From JAEUMG01 sp963805405 (GTDB lineage: Bacteria > Pseudomonadota > Alphaproteobacteria > Rhizobiales > Aestuariivirgaceae): 64,000 nucleotides of DNA. This document shows positions 17,369 to 26,990 of the stretch, in pieces. The notes beneath the pieces were generated by a model. It searched no databases and was not told the origin of the DNA. It was given only the letters and a program-made list of their open reading frames with translations. Both the position numbers and the translations under genes were made by a program. Within the stretch, counting starts at the first letter, position 1. Each line of letters starts with the position of its first letter. The stretch spans positions 21,142 to 85,141 of the forward strand of contig CAWDUC010000010.1 in the NCBI GenBank assembly GCA_963805405.1. The letters run 5' to 3'.

Positions 17369-17983
17369 CTAGTCGCCGACCTTCTCGTTTGGATAGACGC
17401 CCCACAGCATCGTTTGTTCTATCCAGCCTTCATAGCCGCTGACCGAGATCTGGCACCAGGTGCCGCTGCAATCCTCGATCTCGGCGACGACGCCCGAATT
17501 GACCTTGGCGATCAGCCCGCCTTCGAGACCTGCGGCGGAATACATCGGAATCGCATCGCCCTTTCGCCAGGGCGCCACCAATGCGGTACGCTTGCCAGCG
17601 AGCATGCTCTGATAGACCCAGCCCTCTTCGCCATCATTGTCGCGAATGCGCCGCCAATTCTCGAATTCGGCGACGATCTCGACCGGCAGGCCGCGGCGTT
17701 GGAACACCCAGGCGACCTGATGCTCGCTGGCCGGCCCGCGCCGGACATTGACCTTTTCGGCCTTGAGCGAAACGAAGCGCGGTAACGGCAATCCCGTGGC
17801 GCCGACCACCACATCCGGGCGTCCCAGCGAGGCAGTGATTTCGCCTGCCGCCGGTTCGGCGGTGGCGACACCCGAATTTCTCTTTGAAAACAACGCGTAG
17901 GCCGTGGCGAGAGCAATCGCGAGACAGCTCACAGCCATCGTCACGGAGCCGATCCGGCGCATGATCGACCGCGAATCACTCAT
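17369..17983 (-). CDS. SH3-domain envelope protein
   Basis: A 204-residue protein with one N-terminal membrane segment (SVTMAVSCLAIALATAYALF, about residues 13-32), a Pro/Ala/Gly-rich spacer, then two bacterial SH3-like repeats: LKAEKVNVRRGPASEHQVAW with WRRIRDNDGEEGWVYQSMLA, and PMYSAAGLEGGLIAKVNSG with WCQISVSGYEGWIEQTMLWG. Such proteins are exported or membrane-anchored and may bind peptidoglycan; an enzymatic domain is absent. It is a single leftward gene, with 68 bases to the aldo/keto reductase start. Confidence 0.8.
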   Translation of the reverse strand: MSDSRSIMRRIGSVTMAVSCLAIALATAYALFSKRNSGVATAEPAAGEITASLGRPDVVVGATGLPLPRFVSLKAEKVNVRRGPASEHQVAWVFQRRGLPVEIVAEFENWRRIRDNDGEEGWVYQSMLAGKRTALVAPWRKGDAIPMYSAAGLEGGLIAKVNSGVVAEIEDCSGTWCQISVSGYEGWIEQTMLWGVYPNEKVGD

Positions 17984-18254
17984 TTGCGCTACCCCAAGGA
18001 CCCACCCTTGTTCCCCGTCTCAAGCCGCTCCGCCAATCCCCTGAGCCGCCAGACCTCACCAAACCCTGCCACGCAAATGCGTCAACCCGATGGCTGCCGC
18101 ATTCTTCCCGGCTAAGGCTGTACAGTCCGCCCGATCATGCCCTAGACACCGAAGCCAGTCTAGAAGAGCCTCAGGTAGTACCCAAGGCACCCATGGCCGA
18201 ACCCTGGGCCTTCAGGGTTAAGGATGCGTCAAGAACGGCGGGCGAGGAAAACCC
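17984..18254. other. Divergent intergenic region, no gene seen
   Basis: About 270 bases separate the SH3 protein gene and the reductase gene. I see no convincing reading frame, tRNA or strong inverted repeat. It should hold the promoters of both flanking genes; GAGGAAA at 18244-18250, just before the ATG at 18255, is the ribosome binding site of the downstream gene. Confidence 0.4.
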
Positions 18255-19244
18255 ATGACCAAAAGAAAACCCCTGGTGATTGTCACCCGCAAATTGCCCG
18301 ACGTTGTTGAGACCCGCATGCGCGAGCTGTTCAATACCAGGCTTAACGACGCCGACCAGCCGCTCTCGAAGGCAGAACTCGTCGAGGCCGTGAAGCAGGC
18401 CGAAGTCCTGGTTCCGACCGTCACCGACCGCATCGACAAGACGATCCTCGCCCAGGCCGGCGAGCAGTTGCAGCTGATCGCCAATTTCGGCAATGGCGTC
18501 GACAATATCGATGTCGAGACCGCGGTCGCCCGCGGTATTACCGTCACCAACACGCCGGGCGTGCTCACCGAAGACACTGCCGACATGACCATGGCCTTGA
18601 TCCTTGCCGTTTCGCGCCGTCTGATCGAGGGTGCGCAGGTCATCGGCCCGGACAATACTTGGCAGGGTTGGTCGCCGACCTGGATGCTCGGCTCGCGCAT
18701 CTGGGGCAAGCGTTTGGGCATCATCGGCATGGGGCGCATCGGTTCGGCGCTCGCCCGCCGCGCCAAGGCCTTCGGACTCCAGATCCACTATCACAACCGG
18801 AAGCCTGTCGCTTCCGTCCTCGAGGAAGAGCTTGAAGCGACCTATTGGGAAAGCCTCGACCAGATGCTCGCCCGCATGGACATCATCTCGGTCAACTGCC
18901 CGCACACCCCCGCGACCTATCATCTGCTCTCGGCACGGCGTCTCAAATTGCTGCGTCCCGTCGCCATCATCGTCAACACGGCGCGTGGCGAGATCATCGA
19001 CGAGAACGCACTCGCGCGCATGCTGGAGGCGGGCGAGCTCGGCGGTGCCGGCCTCGATGTCTTCGAGCATGAACCAGCGGTCAATCCGCGGCTTCTCAAG
19101 TCGAAGCGCACCGTATTGTTGCCGCATATGAGTTCGGCGACCATCGAAGGTCGCATCGACATGGGCGAGAAGGTGATCATCAACATCAAGACCTGGGTCG
19201 ACGGCCACAAGCCGCCCGACCGCGTCCTGCCTGCGATGCTTTAA
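18255..19244 (+). CDS. D-2-hydroxyacid dehydrogenase (glyoxylate/hydroxypyruvate reductase type)
   Basis: Intact, 329 residues. The NAD(P) motif is RLGIIGMGRIGSALARRAKA near residue 155, with an Arg-containing HYHNRKPV after beta-2, suggesting NADPH use. The catalytic Arg is in VNTARGEIIDENAL, the Glu in LDVFEHEPAVNP and the His in VLLPHMSSATIEGR. The N-terminus PLVIVTRKLPDVVETRMREL is of the GyaR/D-glycerate dehydrogenase type. It would reduce glyoxylate or hydroxypyruvate, or oxidise D-glycerate. GAGGAAA precedes the ATG. It converges on the corC-like gene, where many relatives have lnt. Confidence 0.9.
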   Translation: MTKRKPLVIVTRKLPDVVETRMRELFNTRLNDADQPLSKAELVEAVKQAEVLVPTVTDRIDKTILAQAGEQLQLIANFGNGVDNIDVETAVARGITVTNTPGVLTEDTADMTMALILAVSRRLIEGAQVIGPDNTWQGWSPTWMLGSRIWGKRLGIIGMGRIGSALARRAKAFGLQIHYHNRKPVASVLEEELEATYWESLDQMLARMDIISVNCPHTPATYHLLSARRLKLLRPVAIIVNTARGEIIDENALARMLEAGELGGAGLDVFEHEPAVNPRLLKSKRTVLLPHMSSATIEGRIDMGEKVIINIKTWVDGHKPPDRVLPAML

Positions 19245-19293
19245 TACTTACGATCCCTGTCTCAATGCAAGGGCATTGGGAGAAAGAAGTACA

Positions 19294-20367
19294 TTAGTCT
19301 CTCTTTTCCGGATCGGGATCAGCTTCGGTCCCGGCGGCAGGAGTATCGGGCGCCGTAGGTTCGGTTGGTGTCTCGGCTGGCGCATCAGACTCGGCCCTTG
19401 CTGCGGGCTCGACCTTCGCTTGCGTATGGATGCGTACGCGCTTCACCCGTCTCGGATCGGAATCGATGATCTCGAATTCGATACCGCTCGGATGCCGGAT
19501 CAATTCGCCGCGCACCGGAACGCGCCCCGCCATCGAGAAGATCAGCCCGCCCAAAGTATCGGCGTCCTCCTCGCGCTCTTCGGGGAGGAAATCGACTTTC
19601 AGAAGCTTTTCGAGTTCCTCGATATCGACGCGGCCATCGGCGACATAGACGCCGTTCTCACCGCCTCGCACCAGGTTCTCATCGGTGTCGTGCTCATCCG
19701 AAATGTCGCCGACGATCTCCTCGACGAGGTCCTCGATCGATACCAATCCGTCCGTGCCGCCATACTCGTCGACGACGATGGCGAGATGGATATGGCTTGC
19801 CTGCATTTTGATGAGGAGTTCGGGCGCCGGCATCGAGGGCGGCACGAACAGAAGATCGCGCGTCAGTCCTGCCTGTTTGATGCCGAGCGACAATTCACCG
19901 CCGGTGAGCGAGAAGCCAGGCGCTGCGGGCTTGGCAGCCGCCGTCTTGCCGGTGCGTTTTTTCTGGCCGCTCCGTTGCGCCATCCAGCGCAAAAGATCCT
20001 TCACATGGATGAAGCCTGCGATGTCGTCGAGCGTCTCGTGATAGATCGGCACGCGGGAATGATTGGCGTCGATGAAGGTCTCGAGCAGGCTGCGGATATT
20101 CGCCGTATCCTCGAGCGCCACGATATCGGCCCGCGGCACCATCACATCTTCGACCCGCATGTCTGCGAATTCGATGATGTTGAGCATCATCGAGCGGGCT
20201 TCATCGGCAATCTGCGATTCGCCGTCGCTGCCGGAATGCGTGTCGATAACGTTTTGCAGGCTTTCCTGGAAGGAACTGTCGCGGCCCGCGCCGAAACGCT
20301 GTTTCAGTTGGTGCCACAAGCCCGAACGGCGCTGCGATCTGCCATTCGACGGCGGTTGCGAACTCAC
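19294..20367 (-). CDS. Hemolysin-family CBS-pair protein (CorC/TlyC-like)
   Basis: A 357-residue soluble protein lacking the DUF21 membrane domain. SMMLNIIEFADMRVEDVMVP and IHVKDLLRWMA outline the first CBS domain; SHIHLAIVVDEYGGTDGLVS and IEDLVEEIVGDISDEHD the second; DGRVDIEELEKLL to VKRVRIHT is the transporter-associated C-terminal domain. The last ~45 residues are an acidic Pro/Ala/Thr-rich tail. An insert with Lys-rich GQKKRTGKTAAAKPAAPG sits between the CBS repeats. CorC-type proteins are linked to Mg/Co homeostasis. The ATG overlaps the ybeY stop by four bases. Confidence 0.88.
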   Translation of the reverse strand: MSSQPPSNGRSQRRSGLWHQLKQRFGAGRDSSFQESLQNVIDTHSGSDGESQIADEARSMMLNIIEFADMRVEDVMVPRADIVALEDTANIRSLLETFIDANHSRVPIYHETLDDIAGFIHVKDLLRWMAQRSGQKKRTGKTAAAKPAAPGFSLTGGELSLGIKQAGLTRDLLFVPPSMPAPELLIKMQASHIHLAIVVDEYGGTDGLVSIEDLVEEIVGDISDEHDTDENLVRGGENGVYVADGRVDIEELEKLLKVDFLPEEREEDADTLGGLIFSMAGRVPVRGELIRHPSGIEFEIIDSDPRRVKRVRIHTQAKVEPAARAESDAPAETPTEPTAPDTPAAGTEADPDPEKRD

Positions 20368-20843
20368 GAGCGCACCTCACTTGTGTAAGGATCGGCAATG
20401 CCGAGACCGGTCAAGATCGCGACCTCGTGCGCTTCCATGACTTGCGCCTCGGCATCGCTCATGTGATCGAAGCCGGCAAGATGAAGCAGGCCGTGGACGA
20501 GGAGATGGCTCGTATGGGCGGCAAGCGATTTCTCCTGCTCCTCCGCCTCGCGCGCCACCACGCCGAAGGCGAGCGCAATGTCGCCGAGATGCCGCGGCGC
20601 ATCCGGTTCGGCAAATCTCGGCACCGAAGGAAAGGAAAGAACATTGGTCGGGCCTTGCTTGCCGCGCCAGGTGCGGTTGAGTTCGGCAACCGTTTCGTCA
20701 TCGCTGAACAGGATCGTCGTCTCCAAGGGCTCGGCACCGAAATCGACACGGCGCACGCATTGATCGGCAATGCGTTGCGCTTGTGCGTCGAGATTGTCTA
20801 TCGCCAGCCATGACGGATCGTCGATATCGATCGAAACCTTCAT
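20364..20843 (-). CDS. ybeY: Endoribonuclease / rRNA maturation factor YbeY
   Basis: A 159-residue single-domain metal-dependent RNase needed for 16S rRNA 3' processing and ribosome quality control. The diagnostic HxxxHxxxxxH zinc motif is in LLVHGLLHLAGFDH near residue 125, preceded by PTNVLSFPSVPRF. The start overlaps the phoH stop (ATGA), and the stop overlaps the corC-like start, the usual phoH-ybeY-corC order. Confidence 0.96.
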   Translation of the reverse strand: MKVSIDIDDPSWLAIDNLDAQAQRIADQCVRRVDFGAEPLETTILFSDDETVAELNRTWRGKQGPTNVLSFPSVPRFAEPDAPRHLGDIALAFGVVAREAEEQEKSLAAHTSHLLVHGLLHLAGFDHMSDAEAQVMEAHEVAILTGLGIADPYTSEVRS

Positions 20844-21847
20844 TTCGTCTTGGTGCTACGGTCGCTCGCAAGTTTGCGATCATAGGCCGCAACGATCCGC
20901 CCGACCAGTGCATGGCGAACGATGTCGGCGTTGGTGAAGGCGACATGGCCGATTCCGGTCACACCCTTCAACGTCGCGACTGCATCCGACAAGCCGGACT
21001 GCGTGCCGGGCGGCAGGTCGGCCTGTGTCGGGTCGCCGGTCACCACCATGCGGCTGTTTTCGCCAAGCCGCGTCAGAAACATCTTCATCTGCGGCGGCGT
21101 CGTATTCTGCGCTTCATCGAGAATGACGAAGGCCGAAGCCAAGGTTCGACCGCGCATGAAGGCAAGCGGCGCTATTTCGATCGCCCCTTCGGCAAGTCCT
21201 TTGGCGACGAGCGCGTGCGGCATGACATCGTAGAGTGCGTCATAAAGCGGCCGCAGATAGGGATCGATCTTCTCTTTCATATCGCCGGGAAGAAACCCTA
21301 ATCGCTCGCCGGCTTCGACGGCGGGGCGCGACAGGATGATCCGGTCGATCTCGCCATTCATCAGGGCTTCCGCCGCGCAGGCGACCGCCAGATAGGTTTT
21401 GCCGGTGCCGGCCGGGCCGGTGCCGAAGACGAGTTCGTGGTGACGGATCGCCTCGACATAATCCTTCTGGGCCGGCGTTCTCGGAATGACGGTCTTGCGG
21501 CGCGTGCGCACCGCGGATTTGTCATGGGGAGCTTTCTCGCCAGCGGCGAGGCTCATGCGCACGGCGCCCTCGACGTCGCCGCGCTGGATATCATGGCCCT
21601 GGCGGGCGCGGTTGTAGAGCGAGGCAAGTACCGATCGGGCGCTGGCGCAGGCTTCCTCCGAGCCCCTGACCGCCACGCGATTGCCGCGCGGCGTGAGAGC
21701 GACGCCGAGTTTGTTCTCGATGAGCGCCAAATGCTCGTCATGCTCGCCGAAGACCGAGGCGAGCAGGCGATTGTCATCGAAGGTGAGGGTGAGAAGGTCT
21801 TGGGTGTTGGGATTGCGCCCGGCCTTGGCGCCGGCAAGCTCATGCAA
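20840..21847 (-). CDS. phoH: PhoH-family ATPase
   Basis: A 335-residue PhoH-like P-loop ATPase: Walker A in FGTGPAGTGKTYLAVACAAE near residue 145, Walker B in FVILDEAQNTTPPQMKMFLT near 245, and MVVTGDPTQADLP. The first ~110 residues (LTLTFDDNRLLASVFGEHD...) are the N-terminal domain of the PhoL type. The only start codon after the upstream stop in this frame is a TTG at 21847, overlapping the miaB stop by 8 bases; the ATG at 21843 is in the wrong frame. It is probably involved in RNA metabolism together with YbeY. Confidence 0.93.
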   Translation of the reverse strand: MHELAGAKAGRNPNTQDLLTLTFDDNRLLASVFGEHDEHLALIENKLGVALTPRGNRVAVRGSEEACASARSVLASLYNRARQGHDIQRGDVEGAVRMSLAAGEKAPHDKSAVRTRRKTVIPRTPAQKDYVEAIRHHELVFGTGPAGTGKTYLAVACAAEALMNGEIDRIILSRPAVEAGERLGFLPGDMKEKIDPYLRPLYDALYDVMPHALVAKGLAEGAIEIAPLAFMRGRTLASAFVILDEAQNTTPPQMKMFLTRLGENSRMVVTGDPTQADLPPGTQSGLSDAVATLKGVTGIGHVAFTNADIVRHALVGRIVAAYDRKLASDRSTKTK

Positions 21848-23273
21848 GCTGACTTTGGGATTTAAAGGGCTGCTGCTCCTTCTGTTGCCGCCCGGCGCCG
21901 GAGACGAGAATCATCGTCCCTGGCTCGAATATGGGCTGAAAGGCCGTTGGGGCCAACCGTCTCGATCTCGGCTTCAACAATATCGCCAATGGCGTGGCCG
22001 AGGGCTTCGGCATGCACCGCCTGGAGATAGGGGGAGCGCCCGCCAAGCTGGCCCGGACGCCGTCCTGTCTTCTCCAGGAGAATGCTCATGCGCCGGCCGA
22101 TGCAGGCCTGGTTGAAATCCATGCGCTGGCGATCGAGCAGCGACTGGAGGCGGGCCAATCTCTCGGCCTTCACGGGCTCCGGCACTTGACCGGCATGCCG
22201 GCGGCGGGCGTGCCCGGACGCGGCGAATATTTGAACGAGAAGGCGCGCGGCATAACCGACTCGCGGATCAGATCGAGCGTATCCTCGAAATCCTTGTCGG
22301 TCTCGCCGGGAAGCCGACGATGAAATCACCGGAAAGCGCCAGGTCGGGCGCGTGCCGCACCTATGCGGTCGATCAGGTCGAAATAGGCTTGCCGCATCGT
22401 GCCTGCGGTTCATGGCGCGCAAAATGCTGGTCGCGAGCCGGACTGCACCGGCAGGTGCAGATAAGGCATGACTTCGGGCTGTCGCCGTGCGCGTCGATCA
22501 GGTCCTGACCCATGTCGTGCGGATGGGAGGTCATGTAGCGAAGGCGATCGATAGCCTCGATATCGGCCAGGGCGTACATGAGCTTCGCCAGCGAAACGGC
22601 TCGCCCCTCGTCATCGAGGCCGCTGATAGGCATTGACGTTCTGGCCGAGAAGCGTGATTTCGCGCACGCCCTTGGCGGCGAGCTTTCGCGCTTCGTCAAC
22701 GATCTGGCGGACCGGGACGCGAAAATTCGGCGCCGCGCGTATAGGGCACCACACAGAAGGTGCAGAACTTGTCGCAGCCTTCCTGCACGGTGAGGAAGGC
22801 GGTCACCGGGCCGGGCCGGCGCGGGCCGGCCGTCAAAGCGCGTCGAACTTGGCTTCGGCGCGAAATCGGTCGACCAGGCCCGCTTCGCCGCTTCGAGCGC
22901 TTGCGAGCAGTTCCGGCAGCTGGTGATAGGCCTGCGGGCCGACGACCAGATCGACCGCCGGGGCGCGGCGGATGATTTCCTGGCCTTCGGCCTGGGCGAC
23001 GCAGCCGGCGACGGCGATGGTCATGCTGGCCCTCGCCACGCGCTTCGTTTTCTTCAGCGCAGCGCGCAGGCGGCCGATCTCGGAATAGACCTTCTCGGCG
23101 GCTTTTTCGCGGATATGGCAGGTATTGAGCAGGACGAGATCGGCCTCCTCAGGCCTTCCGTCGTCGACATAGCCTAGCGGCGCCAGGATATCGACCATGC
23201 GCTCGCTGTCATAGACGTTCATCTGACAGCCATAGGTCTTGATGAACAGTTTTTTGCCGGTGGGCGTCCTCAT
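21840..23273 (-). CDS. miaB: tRNA-2-methylthio-N6-isopentenyladenosine synthase (at least six frameshifts)
   Basis: A radical SAM methylthiotransferase that modifies A37 of tRNAs. The N-terminus KKLFIKTYGCQMNVYDSERM, LLNTCHIREKAAEKVYSEIG and AGCVAQAEG supply the three Cys of the UPF0004 cluster. The SAM cluster is in EGCDKFCTFCVVPYTRGAEF, followed by REITLLGQNVNAY and SLAKLMYALADIEAIDRLRY, and the TRAM domain near the end (GRSPYLQAVHAEALG, ending KEQQPFKSQSQLA). The 478-codon span is normal for MiaB. Frame changes occur throughout, for example near 22825 and 22710, so this is a badly damaged reading of what is almost certainly one gene. Confidence 0.9.
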
Positions 23274-23275
23274 TT

Positions 23276-24085
23276 CTAGCTCTGGTCTAGCCGATTTCCT
23301 GGTGGCTGTGAACCGGCCTCCCCAACCTTGCCGTTAAGCGCCGCAATTAACCCTTTCCTAACGACATCCTCGGCCTTGCGGGCCAGCACCTTGCGTCCGC
23401 CCTCGGCCGAAACCGTCATCGGCGGGTGGAATATGACCGTGACCTCGATCGGCCCCGTGACCAGCGCCTCCCAGAGATGGCCCGGCAATTCCATGTCGCC
23501 ATACCAGGCGTAAAATGGCCGCCGCCGCCGCGTCATCGGCAGGCCCCAATGGCCGTCATAGGCGAGCGTCACCGGCTGCACGATGAGGCCGTCGGTCTCG
23601 GCACTGGCAAAGAATGAACTGCGGAACGGCAATACGCGATTGCCGTCGGTCGATGTCCCTTCGGCAAAGAGCACGAGCGTGTCGCCGGCCTTGAGCCGCT
23701 CCTGGATTTCATCGCGCGACTCGCCCGTGGTATGACGGCGCTCACGATTGACGAAGACACTGCGCTGCAATCGCGCCAGGCTTCCGAAAATGCCCCAGCC
23801 CGAGACCTCCTGCTTGGCGATGAAGGAGACCGGGAGTGCGGCGCTCAACACCGGGATGTCGAGCCATGAGACATGATTGGCGGCGATGAGACACGCCTGG
23901 TCCGGCCGCTCCCCGACGCATTTGACCTTGAGGCCTATGATACTTGCAACCTGACGGTGATACCAATGCGGGAAGGTACGCGCATGGCGTGAGCCCGTCG
24001 CAACCAGGAGTTTCTGCACCGGCATGAGCGGAAGTGTGAGGACAGCGCAGCGTGCGAGGATCGATGCCGCGCGCAAAGTACTCAA
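23276..24085 (-). CDS. plsC: 1-acyl-sn-glycerol-3-phosphate acyltransferase
   Basis: Converts lysophosphatidic acid to phosphatidic acid at the membrane. Visible motifs: NHVSWLD (HX4D) in CLIAANHVSWLDIPVLSAAL, VFVNRERR and the FAEGTSTDGNRVLPFRSSFF glycerol-phosphate-binding block. I place the start at a TTG (24085) whose second and third bases begin the TGA of the upstream gene (TTGA overlap), giving 269 residues with an N-terminal hydrophobic segment; an ATG 60 bases further in is an alternative. The frame is intact. The downstream neighbour miaB begins 2 bases after its stop. Confidence 0.88.
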   Translation of the reverse strand: MSTLRAASILARCAVLTLPLMPVQKLLVATGSRHARTFPHWYHRQVASIIGLKVKCVGERPDQACLIAANHVSWLDIPVLSAALPVSFIAKQEVSGWGIFGSLARLQRSVFVNRERRHTTGESRDEIQERLKAGDTLVLFAEGTSTDGNRVLPFRSSFFASAETDGLIVQPVTLAYDGHWGLPMTRRRRPFYAWYGDMELPGHLWEALVTGPIEVTVIFHPPMTVSAEGGRKVLARKAEDVVRKGLIAALNGKVGEAGSQPPGNRLDQS

Positions 24086-25178
24086 GCCGGAATCTCCTTG
24101 CGCATGATCGCTGCATCCTCGCGCCGCCCATCGGCATGCTGGTAATAATCGCGCCGGCGCCCGACCCAAGCAAAGCCGAATTTGCGATAGAGCCCGAGCG
24201 CCGCATCATTCGAATCGGCAACCTCGATCAGGAGCCGCGCGGTCTTCTGCTGGCCGAGCAACTCGACCGCGGCATCGATCAATTGTGCACCGATCCCCCG
24301 CCGGCGCGAATCCGGTCGCGTGCCGATGCTGATGATTTCGGCTTCATCGCCGGCAATTCGCAGGAGCAGAAAGCCCAGGGCCTCGCCTTTCTGCTGCGCC
24401 ATGACGCAAAAGGCGCCGGGCATGGCAAGGAGCCGTGCGATGTCGGCGATACCCCAGGCAATTTCGAAACAGGCGCCGTGAAGTTCAGATAGGCGCGCCG
24501 CGTCGTCGCCTTGCGCCAGGGCGATGTCGACTTGGACGCGCGGTCGCTTGGCATAGGATTCAGCGAGATAAAGCGGTCGCAGCGGCATCGCATCGGGATG
24601 CGCGGCGATGAAAAGCGGCGCGAAATTCGCAGCAATGGGGATGTCGGATTCGGTGCGCGGTGTGAGATCGTCGCGATGGGCCATGGCGATGAGCGCTGCC
24701 TTGGCGCCGCCCATGACGGCGAGAGGGCCTTCGGGCAGCAAGTATGGGGCGTCTTCGAGCGCGATACGCCGCGGTGCGAGCAGCATTTCCTTTCCGCCAT
24801 AGACGCCAAAATAGATGTGCCCTTGCCGCGCATCGGTCGCGACCACGACTGGCTCTGATACGTGGCCGGCATTGGCGGCGATCGCCTTCAAAGTATCAAC
24901 GCCGATGACCGGCTTGTTCAGGGTCAGGGCCAGTCCCTTCGCGCAGGCGAGCCCAATGCGGATGCCGGTGAAGGTGCCGGGGCCAAGCGTGACGCCGATG
25001 CGATCGAGTTTCGCGGGCGATACGTCCGCTTCCGCCATGACATCGCGCAGCATCGGCGCGATTTCTCGGCCTGGCCACGCTCCATGCGCTCAAAACGATG
25101 TGACAACACGCCACGCGCGTCATCGAAGATTGCAGCCGAACAGGAATCGAGACTGCAATCGAGAGCAAGGATGATCAT
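24082..25178 (-). CDS. tsaB-rimI: TsaB-RimI fusion: t6A37 complex subunit and ribosomal-protein alanine acetyltransferase
   Basis: The first ~210 residues are TsaB: MIILALDCSLDSCSAAIFDD, IGVTLGPGTFTGIRIGLACA and PVVVATDARQGHIYFGVYGG. TsaB scaffolds TsaD and TsaE in threonylcarbamoyladenosine synthesis. After a short linker (PLYLAESYAKRPRVQVDIAL) the frame continues as a GNAT domain, with SELHGACFEIAW, RIAGDEAEIISIGTRPDSRR and the acetyl-CoA loop RRRGIGAQLIDAAVELL; the end YRKFGFAWVGRRRDYYQHAD is RimI. No stop separates the two and the junction reads in one frame. A single missing G near 25062 breaks the N-terminal part. Corrected length 365 residues. In most relatives tsaB and rimI are separate genes. 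Confidence 0.85.
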
Positions 25179-25202
25179 GGACGCCGGGCGCTCACGCCCT
25201 GG

Positions 25203-25759
25203 TTAGACGGGACGGACTTCGCTCACTTCCGGAATGAAGTGGCGCAGCAGGTTCTCGATGCCGTGCTTGAGCGTTGCGGTCGAACTCGGGCAACCGGAGC
25301 AGGAGCCCTTCATGTTGAGGAACACGACGCCATCGCGAAAGCCCTGGAAAGTGATGTCGCCGCCATCCTGGGCGACAGCCGGCCGGACCCGGCGTGTCGA
25401 GCAGATCCTTGATCGTCTTGACGATTTCCGTGTCGGCCTCATCGAAGTCTTCGTCGGCAGCTGGACTCCGCGGTGCCTCGTCGACCAGCACCGGCGCGCC
25501 GGACATGTAGTGTTCCATGATGACGCCGAGAATGGCTGGCTTCAGATGCTGCCATTCGCCGTCGTCCTTGCGTGACCGTGATGAAATCCTGCCCAGAAAC
25601 ACGCCCGAAACGCCAGCGATAGCAAACAGCCGCTGAGCCAGGGGCGAGTTCGGCTGCGTCGACTGGCGCGGAAATCGAGGGGACCGCCGGGCATCACCGG
25701 CTTGCCCGGAATGAATTCAAGGTCGCAGGGTTAGGCGTGGCTTCGGTCTGAATGAACAT
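25203..25759 (-). CDS. NifU-family iron-sulfur scaffold protein (about three frameshifts)
   Basis: The ATG at 25759 opens MFIQTEATPNPATL, the start of the Nfu N-terminal domain. The middle reads DDGEWQHLKPAILGVIMEHY and DEDFDEADTEIVKTIKDLLD; the C-terminal NifU domain has QDGGDITFQGFRDGVVFLNM and the cluster-binding CxxC in LNMKGSCSGCPSSTATLKHG. Frame changes lie near 25715, 25600 and 25390. About 185 residues overall, the usual Nfu length. It is likely an Fe-S cluster carrier to client enzymes, such as MiaB and Nth here. It lies between trpS and tsaB, as in many Hyphomicrobiales. Confidence 0.87.
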
Positions 25760-25821
25760 GTGTAATGCCTTTTCGACTTGGGTAATACACCAGATATGGC
25801 GTCAGTCTTGAGAATGCAATT

Positions 25822-26907
25822 TCAAAGTGTTCCGGCAGCCGACCCGATCCCGGCATCAAGCGCGACGAAGCCGACGATCTTCTTGACCTCGTCGATAGAT
25901 CGGGCGGCGCAATGGCCTCGGCCCGGGCGGCCCCGTCGGCAACCATGATCGATCTGCACAGGATCCGCCGGCAAGCCGTTTCATCTCCGCGCCGATCGGA
26001 CCGAGTTTGTCACCGCAAGGTCGACCAGCGCATTCTTGAAGGCCGAAAACTGGCCGCCGCCCATACTCCCTCAGAACCTGGCTCCACGGTCTGGCCGGAA
26101 AGGGCGGCATAGATCCCGAGCCAGATTGTCGCTTCGGGTCGCTCTGTCCAGACCCTCGGCCTCGCTGGGCAAGGCTCGGGATCGGTCTTGGCCTTGCTGA
26201 TCTTCTTGGCGATCGTGTCGGCATCGTCGGTCAGGTTGATGCGCGACAGGTCTGAAGGGTCGGATTTGGACATCTTCTTGGTGCCGTCGCGCAACGACAT
26301 GACGCGCGTCGCGGGTCCGGTGATAAGCGGTTCGGGCAGCGGGAAGAAGCCGTCCTCGAAAGCCCGCTTCGGCGATGCCCTCGGCAAAGTCGATGTTGAA
26401 TTTCTGGGCGATGTCGCGCGGCCAGTTCCAGATGCTGCTTCTGGTCCTCGCCCACCGGCACATGCGTGGCGTGATAGGCGAGGATATCGGCGGCCATGAG
26501 ATTGGGATAGACGTAAAGCCCGACGGAGGCGTTCTCCTTGTCCTTGCCGGCCTTTTCCTTGAACTGCGTCATGCGGTTGAGCCAGCCCATGCGGGCGACG
26601 CAATTGAGACCCAGGCGAGCTCGGCGTGCTCGGCACCTGGCTCTGGTTGAAGATGATGCTGCTTCTTGGGATCGATGCCGCAGGCGATATAGGCCGCCGT
26701 TACGTCGCGGGTATTGCGCGGCGCAGTTCCTTCGGGCTCCATGCCACAACGGTGATCGGCGTGCAGGTCGACGACGCAATAGATGCATTCATGGCTGTCC
26801 TGCATGTCGGATCCAAGTTGCTTGATGGCGCCCAGATAATTGCCGAGATGCAGATTGCCGGTCGGCTGCATGCCGGAAAAACACGCTGCTGGAACGGAGA
26901 CGGTCAT
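25822..26907 (-). CDS. trpS: Tryptophanyl-tRNA synthetase (at least six frameshifts)
   Basis: Class I aminoacyl-tRNA synthetase. The N-terminus FSGMQPTGNLHLGNYLGAIK carries the HIGH-equivalent HLGN; ENASVGLYVYPNLMAADILA and HVPVGEDQKQHLELA follow; the KMSKS loop is in SLRDGTKKMSKSDPSDLSRI. Reading past several frame changes, the C-terminus ends IDEVKKIVGFVALDAGIGSA and a stop at 25822. The span of 362 codons matches the family. Two starts are possible, ATG 26907 (chosen) and ATG 26925. An essential single-copy enzyme cannot be a pseudogene, which is strong evidence that the breaks are sequencing errors. Confidence 0.93.
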
Positions 26908-26990
26908 CGTCCTTGCAATCCTCATATGGCGGAGCGGGTTTATGCCCGCAAAATGGCACTAAGTGCAAGGCCTCAGGCGGGCGACAAAAC

